Origin: Candidatus Kaistella beijingensis
GTDB taxonomy: Bacteria > Bacteroidota > Bacteroidia > Flavobacteriales > Weeksellaceae
Direction: 5' to 3'
Length of the DNA stretch: 64,000 bases
Assembly (NCBI RefSeq): GCF_020084865.1
Contig: NZ_CP071953.1
Coordinates: forward strand, 496,001-560,000
In this document: positions 41,171 to 48,527 of the stretch, piece after piece
Numbering within the stretch: the stretch's first letter is position 1
How the letters are laid out: every line of letters begins with the position of its first letter
Notes under the pieces: model-generated
Seen by the model: the letters and a program-made list of their open reading frames with translations, nothing else
Told to the model about the DNA's origin: nothing
Database searches by the model: none
Made by a program: the position numbers and the translations under genes

Positions 41171-41201
41171 TTGCAAAAATACAAAAAGTTTGCTATATTT
41201 G
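41171..41201 (+). promoter_or_regulatory. Promoter of the intergenic small RNA
   Basis: TTG (41171-41173), 20 bp, TATATTTG (41194-41201): a good Bacteroidota promoter on plus. It overlaps the ndk -7 box on the other strand, so the two probably interfere. Confidence 0.6.
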
Positions 41202-41207
41202 TAATGA

Positions 41208-41327
41208 AAATTCTTTTCACGAGAGCCATTAGTTTGGCACGAAAATTGTAATTTAATTTTCGATTCTCATGTTTAATTTGAGTTTTCATGGTTATTAGTT
41301 TTTACCCAGCTTCGGCTGGGTTTTTTA
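41208..41327 (+). ncRNA. Candidate small RNA, about 120 nt, between ndk and rsgA
   Basis: A plus-strand unit with its own promoter and a strong terminator, while both neighbours are on minus. Possible helices: CGAAAATT (41240-41247) with AATTTTCG (41255-41262), and ATGAAAA (41204-41210) with TTTTCAT (41283-41289). The terminator is CCCAGC-TTCG-GCTGGG (41305-41320) plus T6. A 15-codon ORF starts at 41204 but would be nearly leaderless. A known flavobacterial RNA motif cannot be excluded. The T tract overlaps the rsgA stop. Confidence 0.6.
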
Positions 41328-41329
41328 TT
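41304..41329 (+). terminator. UUCG-loop intrinsic terminator of the small RNA
   Basis: ACCCAGC, loop TTCG and GCTGGGT are followed by a T run on plus only; there is no gene on plus upstream apart from the candidate RNA. Confidence 0.8.
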
Positions 41330-42251
41330 TAGCAGCATTTTCTTCCGCCTCTTCCATGAGTTTTAAGTAAGTGATGTAGCGAGACTCCTCTATTTCTCCG
41401 GACTCCAAGCTGTCAAGAACGGCACATTTTGGTTCGTTGATGTGCATGCAATTGTGGAATTTACAGCTTCTGCCGATGCTGAAAATTTCAGGAAAGTAAT
41501 GTTGGATTTCTTCTTTTTCTACATCAATCATGGCAAATTCGCGAACTCCAGGTGTATCGATGACGCTTCCGCCGAAATCCCAAAAATGCATTTGTGCAAA
41601 AGTTGTGGTATGCTTTCCTTTTAAATGGGTTTCAGAAATTTCTGAAGTTTTCAAATTCAGTTCAGGTTGAAGTGCATTGACCAAAGTAGATTTTCCACTT
41701 CCGGAATGTCCGAAAAATACAGAAACTTTATCTTTTAGAATATTCTGCAAAATTTCCAGATTCAATTTTGAATAGGATGAAATCTCCAAGGTTTCATAAC
41801 CAATTTGCTGATAAAGTGATTCAATATTGGCAACGATTTCTTTTTCGTCTTCATTCAAAACATCCATCTTATTGAATAAAATCAAAGGTTTGATATTGTA
41901 AGCTTCGCAACAGGCAAGAAAACGGTCGAGAAAACCAAGCGAAGTTTCAGGATGTTTTAAAGTGAAAATAAAACAGGCAATATCGATATTCGACGCAATA
42001 ATATGCGCTTCTTTTGAAAGGTTTACCGATTTACGTATCAGATAATTTTTTCTCGGTTCTATCTTGGTAATCCAAGCTACATCATCCTGTTCGAGAGAAA
42101 ATTCAACATGGTCACCCACTGCAAGTGGATTCGTTAAACGTGTTTTGATCAACTTGAATTTGCCACGAATTCGCGCCTCGAAGAATCGTCCGGTTTCGGA
42201 ATCCAAAACCTGATACCAACTTCCTGTGGATTTCGTGATGAGACCTTTCAA
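41325..42251 (-). CDS. rsgA: Ribosome small-subunit-dependent GTPase A
   Basis: 308 residues. N-terminal OB fold, circularly permuted GTPase order (NKMD before GHSGSGKSTLVNAL before DTPG), and a C-terminal zinc-binding part with CKFHNCMHINEPKC. It helps mature the 30S subunit by testing the decoding site. Start at 42251 gives MKGLITKSTGSWYQV, typical. Confidence 0.95.
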   Translation of the reverse strand: MKGLITKSTGSWYQVLDSETGRFFEARIRGKFKLIKTRLTNPLAVGDHVEFSLEQDDVAWITKIEPRKNYLIRKSVNLSKEAHIIASNIDIACFIFTLKHPETSLGFLDRFLACCEAYNIKPLILFNKMDVLNEDEKEIVANIESLYQQIGYETLEISSYSKLNLEILQNILKDKVSVFFGHSGSGKSTLVNALQPELNLKTSEISETHLKGKHTTTFAQMHFWDFGGSVIDTPGVREFAMIDVEKEEIQHYFPEIFSIGRSCKFHNCMHINEPKCAVLDSLESGEIEESRYITYLKLMEEAEENAAK

Positions 42252-42313
42252 AATTTTGAATTAATAATTAATAATGATGAAGGAATAATTTTTCCACACT
42301 CTGAAATTTTTCT

Positions 42314-42355
42314 CCATCTTCCAGCATCCATCTTCCAGCTTCCATCTTCCATCTT
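42314..42355. repeat. Heptad repeat array 1 (six 7-bp units)
   Basis: Units in order: CCATCTT, CCAGCAT, CCATCTT, CCAGCTT, CCATCTT, CCATCTT. It fills the space between the aroG-type gene end and the rsgA start. Confidence 0.85.
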
Positions 42356-42356
42356 C

Positions 42357-43424
42357 TTAGATATTATTCTGCACCTCAATCGACTCCTCGTGAATTGCCT
42401 TGAACACTTTTTCTATGAATTCAGAAGACATTCCGGTTTCGTCTGCTTTTTGGGTGGCGTATTCCGTAATGACTTTCCATCTTTCGGGTTGGAAGATTGC
42501 AATATTGTTCACTTTCTTCAATGTCCCGATTTTTTCAGAAATCTTCATTCTTTGCGCCAAAATTTCAATCAGTTGAAAATCCAAATCCGAAATCAACGTT
42601 CGGTGACGTCCCATTTCATCATCAAATCCCGAAATATCGGAATTTCTAACTTGAAGATTATTGATTAATTCCGCCAAAACTTCTGGGGTAATTTGTTGTG
42701 AAGCGTCGCTCCAAGCTTCATCGGGATTTCTGTGCGTTTCAATCATTGCACCGTCATAACCAACGTTCAAGGCTTCTTGAGCGATTGCAGACAAACCTGT
42801 TCTGTTGCCACAAATATGTGACGGATCCACAATCATCGGGATGTTAGGAAACTGATTTTTAAAATCCAACGCAATCTGCCAATTCGGGATGTTTCTGTAT
42901 TTCGTTTTCTGATACGTTGAAAATCCACGGTGAATGACACCCAAATTTTTCACCTCCTGTCCCAACAATCTTTCCAAAGCACCGATCCATAAAGCCAAAT
43001 CGGGATTTACAGGATTCTTCACAAGCACAGGTTTTTCGGTTCCTTTCAACGCTTCCGCAATTTCCTGAACGGTGAACGGATTTACTGTGGAACGCGCACC
43101 AATCCACAAAATATCAACATCGGCTTCCAATGCGGCTGCAACGTGATGTGCATTTGCAACTTCGGTTGCAGTTTTGAAACCATATTCTTCTTTAACTTTT
43201 TTCAGCCAATTCAAACCAATTACTCCAACTCCTTCAAAACCGTTGGGTTTGGTTCTCGGTTTCCAAATTCCTGCCCGGAAAATTGGAACTTCTGCATTGG
43301 TTTCTTTTATTCTTTTTGCAGTTTCAAGCATCTGCTTTTCGCTTTCTGCGCTGCATGGTCCTGCAATAATTAATGGTTTTGGGAATTCTTTCACCCAATT
43401 GTTTTCTAAATCCTGTAATGTCAT
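42357..43424 (-). CDS. Bifunctional DAHP synthase / chorismate mutase
   Basis: 355 residues from the ATG at 43424 (MTLQDLENNWVKEF); an upstream TTG lies in a palindromic repeat and is rejected. The N-terminal 260 residues are a class I-beta DAHP synthase (AGPCSAESEKQM, FRAGIWKPRTKPN, DPSHICGNR). The C-terminal 90 residues are an AroQ-type chorismate mutase (LDFQLIEILAQRMKISEKIG). It joins PEP and erythrose-4-phosphate, and turns chorismate into prephenate. The fused mutase usually also serves as the sensor for prephenate feedback in this family. Confidence 0.93.
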   Translation of the reverse strand: MTLQDLENNWVKEFPKPLIIAGPCSAESEKQMLETAKRIKETNAEVPIFRAGIWKPRTKPNGFEGVGVIGLNWLKKVKEEYGFKTATEVANAHHVAAALEADVDILWIGARSTVNPFTVQEIAEALKGTEKPVLVKNPVNPDLALWIGALERLLGQEVKNLGVIHRGFSTYQKTKYRNIPNWQIALDFKNQFPNIPMIVDPSHICGNRTGLSAIAQEALNVGYDGAMIETHRNPDEAWSDASQQITPEVLAELINNLQVRNSDISGFDDEMGRHRTLISDLDFQLIEILAQRMKISEKIGTLKKVNNIAIFQPERWKVITEYATQKADETGMSSEFIEKVFKAIHEESIEVQNNI

Positions 43425-43436
43425 ATATTTTTCAAA

Positions 43437-43518
43437 GCCAAATTTGGCCAATTCTATAATTTAAGTTTTGGCTAAAGCCAAATGAATCTTTAGTTTTAAA
43501 AAATGGACTAAAGTCCAT
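43437..43518. repeat. Cluster of TAAA-loop palindromes
   Basis: GCCAAATTTGGC (43437-43448), TTTGGCTAAAGCCAAA (43467-43482) and ATGGACTAAAGTCCAT (43503-43518) with the tail TCCTATTGAT. These look like a dispersed flavobacterial REP-like family distinct from the GAA-loop hairpins. Confidence 0.65.
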
Positions 43519-43548
43519 TCCTATTGATATTTTTAAATAATCCAAACT

Positions 43549-44158
43549 TTAATTTAAATCAAATTTGAATAAATCATCAAGTTCCCTTAAAACGGGATTA
43601 ATCTCGGCAAATTTATCAAAAATCTTCCGTTTGGTGATGATTTCTTTTTTAAGGGAAACATCGTTTTTATATTCAATATTGATGTTGAAGTGATTCACTT
43701 TCCGCATAAAATGGTTGAAAAATTCTGCACGTATTTTTTCAAACTCACTTTTCGCAGAATCGGATGGATAAGTGATTTCCACAATGTCTTCGTCAATTTT
43801 CTGCAGTTTAAAGGAACTGATTGCACTGTAAACAATCATATCTTTTGATTGAAGTTCGTTTAAAAATTTCTGCCATTCTGTTTGTAAGTCAGTTTCGGTG
43901 AAATGATTGCTTGGTAATTCTACCTTTTCCTTTTCATCTACCTTTTCTTCCTCTTTTTCAGATTTCTGTAAAGCCGCATTAATGCTGTATGGAGAAGGAA
44001 TTTTTTGTTTCGCAATCGGTTCTGAAGCTTTTAAAATTGGTTTAGAAATTTCTTGTTGTAACTGATTTTTAACTTCAGATGGAGGATTTTCAGAGCCCTT
44101 TTTTGGACTTTCAGAATGTGAAGAAACCGCGTTAAGGAGCGGTGCTAAAATCAGGAAC
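43549..44158 (-). CDS. dnaX: DnaX tau-specific C-terminal region (reached by frameshift)
   Basis: This frame is open without a stop from the A10 run down to 43549. It continues KFLILAPLLNAVSSHSESPK, then a Lys/Glu/Pro-rich linker and a folded C-terminal part beginning QTEWQKFLNELQSKDMIVY, ending DDLFKFDLN. It has no good start of its own; the ATG at 43839 lies inside the domain. It is the tau tail (domains IV-V equivalent) that would bind polymerase and helicase. About 200 residues. Confidence 0.82.
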
Positions 44159-45236
44159 TTTTTTTTTTAGAATCCGTTCCGTTTGCCGTTAATGATGAAA
44201 GTTGCATTAATGCAATTTCAACGGTTAATCGAGGATTCTTGGAATTTTTGTAATTAATGTCGGCATGATTGCAAATTTCAACCGCATCGATTAATTGTTG
44301 GGCGTTCCATTTTTTTGCCTGTTCAGAAAATTTGATTTTCGTCTTTTCACCCACTTCAATCAAACTCAAAGTATTTTGGTTTTGAGCCATCATCAAATCA
44401 CGGAAATGATTTCCCAAACCTGCAATGAAAATATGTGGGTCAAAACCTTTTTTCACGATTTCATTAAAGGCGAAAAGCGTGTCAGCAATTTTATTTTCAT
44501 GCGCCAAATCCACAATCTTTAAATATTGGTCGTAATCAAGGATGTTGAGAACTTCGGCAGCTTTTGCAAGCGTAATATTTTTCTGTGTGAAGGTCGAAAG
44601 TCGGTCAAAAATCGAAAGTGCGTCACGAAGAGCACCATCCGCTTTTTGGGCAATTAAATAAAGTGCGTCGTCTTCATACTGAATTCCCTCTTTATCGGCG
44701 ATTTTCTTTAAATGTTCCTGAATGTCTTCAATCGTAATTCGTTTGAAATCATAAATTTGACAACGAGACAAAATCGTAGGGATAATCTTGTGTTTTTCCG
44801 TGGTCGCCAAAATGAAAATCGCGTGAGAAGGCGGTTCTTCCAAAGTCTTCAAAAATGCGTTAAATGCAGCAGAAGACAACATGTGAACCTCGTCAATAAT
44901 ATAGATTTTGTATTTCCCGACTTGGGGCGCGAAACGAACCTGGTCCGTCAATTCCCGAATATCTTCCACGGAATTGTTGGAAGCGGCATCGAGTTCAAAA
45001 ATATTGTAGGCAAAACCGTCTTCTGAAGTAGAGCCGTCTCTTTCGTTGATTTTTCGGGCAAGAATTCTTGCACAAGTGGTTTTTCCAACTCCTCTTGGTC
45101 CACAAAAAAGCAAAGCCTGTGCAAGTTGGTTTTCTTCAATGGCGTGTTCCAAAGTATCTGTAATGTGCGACTGACCGACAACAGTTTCAAACTCTTGCGG
45201 ACGGTATTTTCTTGCAGAAACCACGAAATTTTCCAT
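44151..45236 (-). CDS. dnaX: DNA polymerase III subunit gamma (tau by frameshift)
   Basis: 361 residues in the zero frame. AAA+ motifs: Walker A GPRGVGKTTC, Walker B IIDEVHML, sensor ATTEKHKI, and SRC arginine finger LSRCQIYDF. The zinc module between Walker A and the DAASNN motif is reduced to a short loop (RDGSTSEDGF) without its four cysteines. The frame stops right after the clamp-loader/collar part at an A10 run, so the direct product is gamma-like, and slippage would give tau (about 560 residues). It loads the sliding clamp on DNA. Confidence 0.92.
   Translation of the reverse strand: MENFVVSARKYRPQEFETVVGQSHITDTLEHAIEENQLAQALLFCGPRGVGKTTCARILARKINERDGSTSEDGFAYNIFELDAASNNSVEDIRELTDQVRFAPQVGKYKIYIIDEVHMLSSAAFNAFLKTLEEPPSHAIFILATTEKHKIIPTILSRCQIYDFKRITIEDIQEHLKKIADKEGIQYEDDALYLIAQKADGALRDALSIFDRLSTFTQKNITLAKAAEVLNILDYDQYLKIVDLAHENKIADTLFAFNEIVKKGFDPHIFIAGLGNHFRDLMMAQNQNTLSLIEVGEKTKIKFSEQAKKWNAQQLIDAVEICNHADINYKNSKNPRLTVEIALMQLSSLTANGTDSKKKSS
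44159..44168 (-). promoter_or_regulatory. A10 slippery run inside dnaX
   Basis: On minus, ten A lie in TCT-A10-GTTCC. The zero frame reads Ser-Lys-Lys-Lys-Ser-Ser-stop. One step back (or one extra A in the mRNA) reads into the 200-residue tau tail. It is the same position as the gamma/tau switch in E. coli (ribosomal) and Thermus (transcriptional slippage). Confidence 0.7.
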
Positions 45237-45384
45237 TGGTCAAAAATAAGCAAATATTATGTAAAAAGAAATTTTTCAAAAAATTTTAATCGGTGTTTTT
45301 CTACAAGAAACTCCTGTTTTCTATTTAAAAAAGATAAAAAAAACCCAATTTGTTAAGATAAATTTTATGAAAAAAACATTTTAT

Positions 45385-45392
45385 TACCTTTG
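45385..45392 (+). promoter_or_regulatory. -7 box before the 45.4-kb RNA
   Basis: TACCTTTG is a perfect TAnnTTTG; the -33 region is weak (T-rich at 45363-45367). Predicted transcript start near 45399. Confidence 0.5.
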
Positions 45393-45420
45393 AGTATCAA
45401 AAACTTAAAACTTTTGTACC

Positions 45421-45510
45421 ATGAAATACAAGATCCAGTTTCCATTTTCCAGAACTGAGTCAAAGACCGGGTTTCATAAGATCAAAAGACTTAAAAGTAG
45501 AACAGATTAG
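45421..45510 (+). CDS. Possible 29-residue basic peptide ahead of a structured RNA
   Basis: ATG at 45421, about 22 bases after the predicted transcript start; TAG at 45508-45510. Sequence MKYKIQFPFSRTESKTGFHK plus a basic tail. It may be a leader peptide or a chance ORF in an RNA gene; the end overlaps the RNA closing helix, which would couple translation with folding. Confidence 0.35.
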   Translation: MKYKIQFPFSRTESKTGFHKIKRLKSRTD

Positions 45511-45633
45511 AAGAAAAGACAGCCAATTTTAGTGGGCTGCCTTAGGAGTGTCACAAAAAATCAGCAGACACTTCCTGCGGCACATGTTAGCGACACTTTA
45601 GCGCACCCAGGAACAATTATCATAGTCTGTTCT
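45499..45633 (+). ncRNA. Candidate structured RNA between dnaX and a membrane-protein gene
   Basis: Closing helix AGAACAGATTA (45499-45509) with TAGTCTGTTCT (45623-45633), 11 pairs with one U-G that only works on plus. Inside are CAGCC/GGCTG and a long hairpin: TGCC (45538-45541) with GGCA (45579-45582), stacked on GGAGTGTC (45545-45552) with GACACTTCC (45567-45575). No protein gene fits this 460-bp space. It may be a 6S-type or another unnamed flavobacterial RNA. Confidence 0.55.
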
Positions 45634-45699
45634 AAAGTAAATAGTGGTTAATTCATCGGAACATCAAAAGGATTTTTAATCAGCAGAATTTTGACTGAA

Positions 45700-46089
45700 C
45701 TACTTTTTTCCTTTGCTGTCTTTTTTCACCTCCTTAATGTTGCCAAGAATCCAATCCTCGATTTGAATAATGTAATGATTTCTTCGCAAAACCATTTTGC
45801 AGAGAACGATTACTCCACCAAAAATAATACTCAAAAACAACGAAACCAAACCAAAACTGGTCGCGATTTTCCAGCGCTGCTCATCGTTCAACCCAAACTG
45901 GAGCTGCTTGGAAACCCATTCTAAAAAAATCCTGTAATGTAGAAAACTTTCCAGAAATAAACCCATAGAAAGCACAAAAAGGATAATCATTAATATCCAC
46001 GAAATCACAAAAAGCGAAGTCACCAGAAAAGTGCTTCCCGTTACAGAGGGTTGAGAATTGAGGATTTGTTGAAGGTTTTTGATGTTCAT
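45700..46089 (-). CDS. Small two-helix membrane protein, unknown
   Basis: 129 residues from the ATG at 46089 (MNIKNLQQILNSQPS); an upstream ATG at 46140 adds 17 residues of poor quality. Two membrane segments (about 18-48 and 75-100) and a basic C-terminal tail (VKKDSKGKK). No family recognised. It may be an envelope accessory protein. Confidence 0.6.
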   Translation of the reverse strand: MNIKNLQQILNSQPSVTGSTFLVTSLFVISWILMIILFVLSMGLFLESFLHYRIFLEWVSKQLQFGLNDEQRWKIATSFGLVSLFLSIIFGGVIVLCKMVLRRNHYIIQIEDWILGNIKEVKKDSKGKK

Positions 46090-46413
46090 TGGAGCTAGTC
46101 TGTGCTGTAAAAATAGGGTAAAATTGTGAATTGCTTTCAAAAATTATTATCTTCGTGACACGACACAACCAATTGCAGGTTGTAAATTAATCCCTCTATA
46201 AAACTCAACTTCACCATTCCACTGTTGAAATTGCAGCTTCAGCGAAGGTAAAGCTCTTTTCCTTACTGGTTCGTTAAGACAATAATTCATCGTGCAGTCC
46301 GAGTGTACAAAATTTTTCAAGTCAATGGTCAATTAAATAAGAATCTTCCCAATATATTCCAACTAATTTTTCATGAAAACTTGTCCAACAAAAAATTATT
46401 ATATTTGTTAGCT
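46090..46413. other. Intergenic region without a supported gene
   Basis: 324 bp upstream of the E1 gene. A 61-codon minus-strand ORF (46147-46332) has no family, promoter or neighbours in support. Only a -7 box for the plus gene (46400-46407) is visible. Confidence 0.5.
46400..46407 (+). promoter_or_regulatory. -7 box abutting the E1 start codon
   Basis: TATATTTG lies only 6 bp before the ATG at 46414, so transcription from it would give an almost leaderless mRNA. The -33 partner is uncertain. Confidence 0.4.
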
Positions 46414-48486
46414 ATGGAATTAGATACGCAACAGAACGTTTCAGAGGAAATTTTATTAAAGGCTTTTAACCACATGATGCTCGCCAAAGCAATGGCAGAC
46501 ATTTACGAGGAAAACCGAAATATTTGCAAATACGTGCACTCCACTTCGCGCGGGCATGAAGCGATCCAGTTGGCAACGGCTTATCAGCTGACCAAGGAAG
46601 ACTGGGTTTCGCCATACTATCGCGATGAAAGTTTGTTGTTGGGAATCGGTTTCGAGCCTTATCGTTTGATGCTGCAACTTTTGGCGAAAGCAGATGATCC
46701 TTTTTCGGGTGGACGTTCCTATTATTCGCATCCTTCAAGTTTGGAAGACGATATGCCGAAAATTATTCATCAAAGTTCAGCTACCGGAATGCAGACCATT
46801 CCAACCACCGGTATTGCACAGGGAATTAGATACATACAGGAATTCAACTTAAAACATTACCATAAAAACCCCGTTGTTGTTTGCAGCTTAGGCGATAATT
46901 CGGTCACGGAAGGTGAAGTTTCGGAAGCTTTTCAGTTTGCCGCACTTCATCAGTTGCCCATTATTTTTTTGGTTCAGGACAATGAATGGGGAATCTCCGT
47001 AACCAAAGAGGAAGCCAGAACAGCCGATGCTTACGATTTCGTGGCAGGATTTACGGGTTTAAACAGAATGAGAATCGATGGAACCGATTTCGTGGAAAGT
47101 TTTGAAGCCATGAAAGAAGCCGTAGATTTTGTTCGCAAAGAACGAAAACCAATGGTGGTTTGTGCGAAAACCGTTTTAATTGGCCACCATACTTCCGGAG
47201 TTCGGAGAGAATTTTACCGCGATGAGGAAGATTTAGAAAAGCACCGAGCAAAAGACCCTGGAAATATTTTAAGAAAAAGACTGCTTGAAGATGGTGTTGA
47301 CGAAGATCTTTTAAAACAAATTGAAAAAAAGGCAAGACTGGAAGCAGAACAGGCTTTCCAAAAAGCAATCAATGCAGAAGATCCAATTCCTCAAACTGTG
47401 CAAGAGCACGTCTTCGCTCCTACCCCAATCACCGAGGAAGTTGGGGAACGAACTCCTAAAAATCAGGAAAAAATCGTGATGGTGGATGCAGCCATTCACG
47501 CCATCCAGGAATTGATGTGGAAACATCCGGAAGCGTTGCTTTATGGGCAGGATGTCGGCGAAAGAATTGGCGGCGTTTTCAGGGAAACGGTGACTTTAGG
47601 ACAAAAGTTTGGAAATAAAAGGGTTTTCAACACTCCTATTCAGGAAGCGTACATTATTGGTTCTACCGTAGGAATGAGTGCGGTAGGTTTAAAACCCATT
47701 GTTGAGGTACAGTTTGCCGACTATATTTATCCGGGAATTAACCAGTTAATCACAGAAATTTCAAAATCCTGTTATTTAAGTCAGGGAAAATTTCCGGTGA
47801 GTACCATTATTCGAGTTCCCACCGGAGCTTACGGCGGAGGCGGTCCTTATCACAGCGGAAGCGTGGAAAGTATTTTGGCAAATATCAAAGGAATTAAAAT
47901 CGCCTATCCAAGCAATGCGGCAGATTTTAAAGGGTTGTTAAAAGCCGCTTTCTATGATCCTAATCCGGTGATTATGTTGGAACACAAAGGATTGTACTGG
48001 AGCAAAGTTCCCGGAACTGAAGAAGCCAAAACAATTGAACCTGCAGAAGATTATGTTTTACCATTAGGAAAAGGAAAAATAATTTTAGACGCTGATCCGG
48101 CTGAAACTGAAAAAGGCAGAACCATGCTCATCGTAACTTACGGAATGGGCGTTTACTGGGCTAAAGAGGCATCGAAAAATTATCCTGGTCGTGTTGAAAT
48201 TATTGATTTAAGAACATTGATTCCTTTAGATGAAAATTTGGTTTTCGAAAGGGTGAAAATCCATGGAAAATGTGTGGTGTTAACGGAAGAACAGATTAAT
48301 AATTCCTTCGCCGAAGCTTTTGCTCATAGAATTTCAAAGAATTGTTTCAGCTTTTTAGATGCGCCGGTTGAAGCGATGGGTTCTTTAAATTTACCTGCAG
48401 TTCCAATTAACTTGGTGTTGGAAAAAGAGATGTTGCCGAATGCGGAAAAGGTTTCTGAGAAAATAAAGGAAATGTTAAGTCATTAA
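46414..48486 (+). CDS. Branched-chain 2-oxoacid dehydrogenase E1, alpha and beta fused
   Basis: 690 residues from the ATG at 46414; the longer frame upstream runs through the promoter. The alpha part (about 1-330) has the TPP motif GDNSVTEGEVSEAFQFAALH. The beta part (about 355-690) has AIQELMWKHPEALLYGQDVG and IVEVQFADYIYPGINQL. It decarboxylates 2-oxoisovalerate and related acids to feed E2 lipoyl groups, making branched acyl-CoA for the iso-branched fatty acids typical of Flavobacteriia. E2/E3 genes are not adjacent. Confidence 0.92.
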   Translation: MELDTQQNVSEEILLKAFNHMMLAKAMADIYEENRNICKYVHSTSRGHEAIQLATAYQLTKEDWVSPYYRDESLLLGIGFEPYRLMLQLLAKADDPFSGGRSYYSHPSSLEDDMPKIIHQSSATGMQTIPTTGIAQGIRYIQEFNLKHYHKNPVVVCSLGDNSVTEGEVSEAFQFAALHQLPIIFLVQDNEWGISVTKEEARTADAYDFVAGFTGLNRMRIDGTDFVESFEAMKEAVDFVRKERKPMVVCAKTVLIGHHTSGVRREFYRDEEDLEKHRAKDPGNILRKRLLEDGVDEDLLKQIEKKARLEAEQAFQKAINAEDPIPQTVQEHVFAPTPITEEVGERTPKNQEKIVMVDAAIHAIQELMWKHPEALLYGQDVGERIGGVFRETVTLGQKFGNKRVFNTPIQEAYIIGSTVGMSAVGLKPIVEVQFADYIYPGINQLITEISKSCYLSQGKFPVSTIIRVPTGAYGGGGPYHSGSVESILANIKGIKIAYPSNAADFKGLLKAAFYDPNPVIMLEHKGLYWSKVPGTEEAKTIEPAEDYVLPLGKGKIILDADPAETEKGRTMLIVTYGMGVYWAKEASKNYPGRVEIIDLRTLIPLDENLVFERVKIHGKCVVLTEEQINNSFAEAFAHRISKNCFSFLDAPVEAMGSLNLPAVPINLVLEKEMLPNAEKVSEKIKEMLSH

Positions 48487-48492
48487 AAAACT

Positions 48493-48524
48493 AAAAGCAC
48501 CGAGATTGAAACGGTGCTTTTTTT
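48493..48524. terminator. Bidirectional terminator between E1 and amt
   Basis: AAAGCACCG (48494-48502) and CGGTGCTTT (48512-48520), with a T run on plus and A run upstream. Confidence 0.78.
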
Positions 48525-48527
48525 CAA

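Noticed and set aside
45399..45640. tmRNA, SRP RNA or RNase P RNA
   Set aside because: No Ala-acceptor-like ends, no SRP GGAAGG/AGCAGC loop pair and no RNase P AGAGGAAAGTCC core could be found on either strand.
46147..46332. 61-codon minus-strand ORF upstream of the E1 gene
   Set aside because: No promoter, start context, family or conserved neighbour; open frames of this size occur by chance here.
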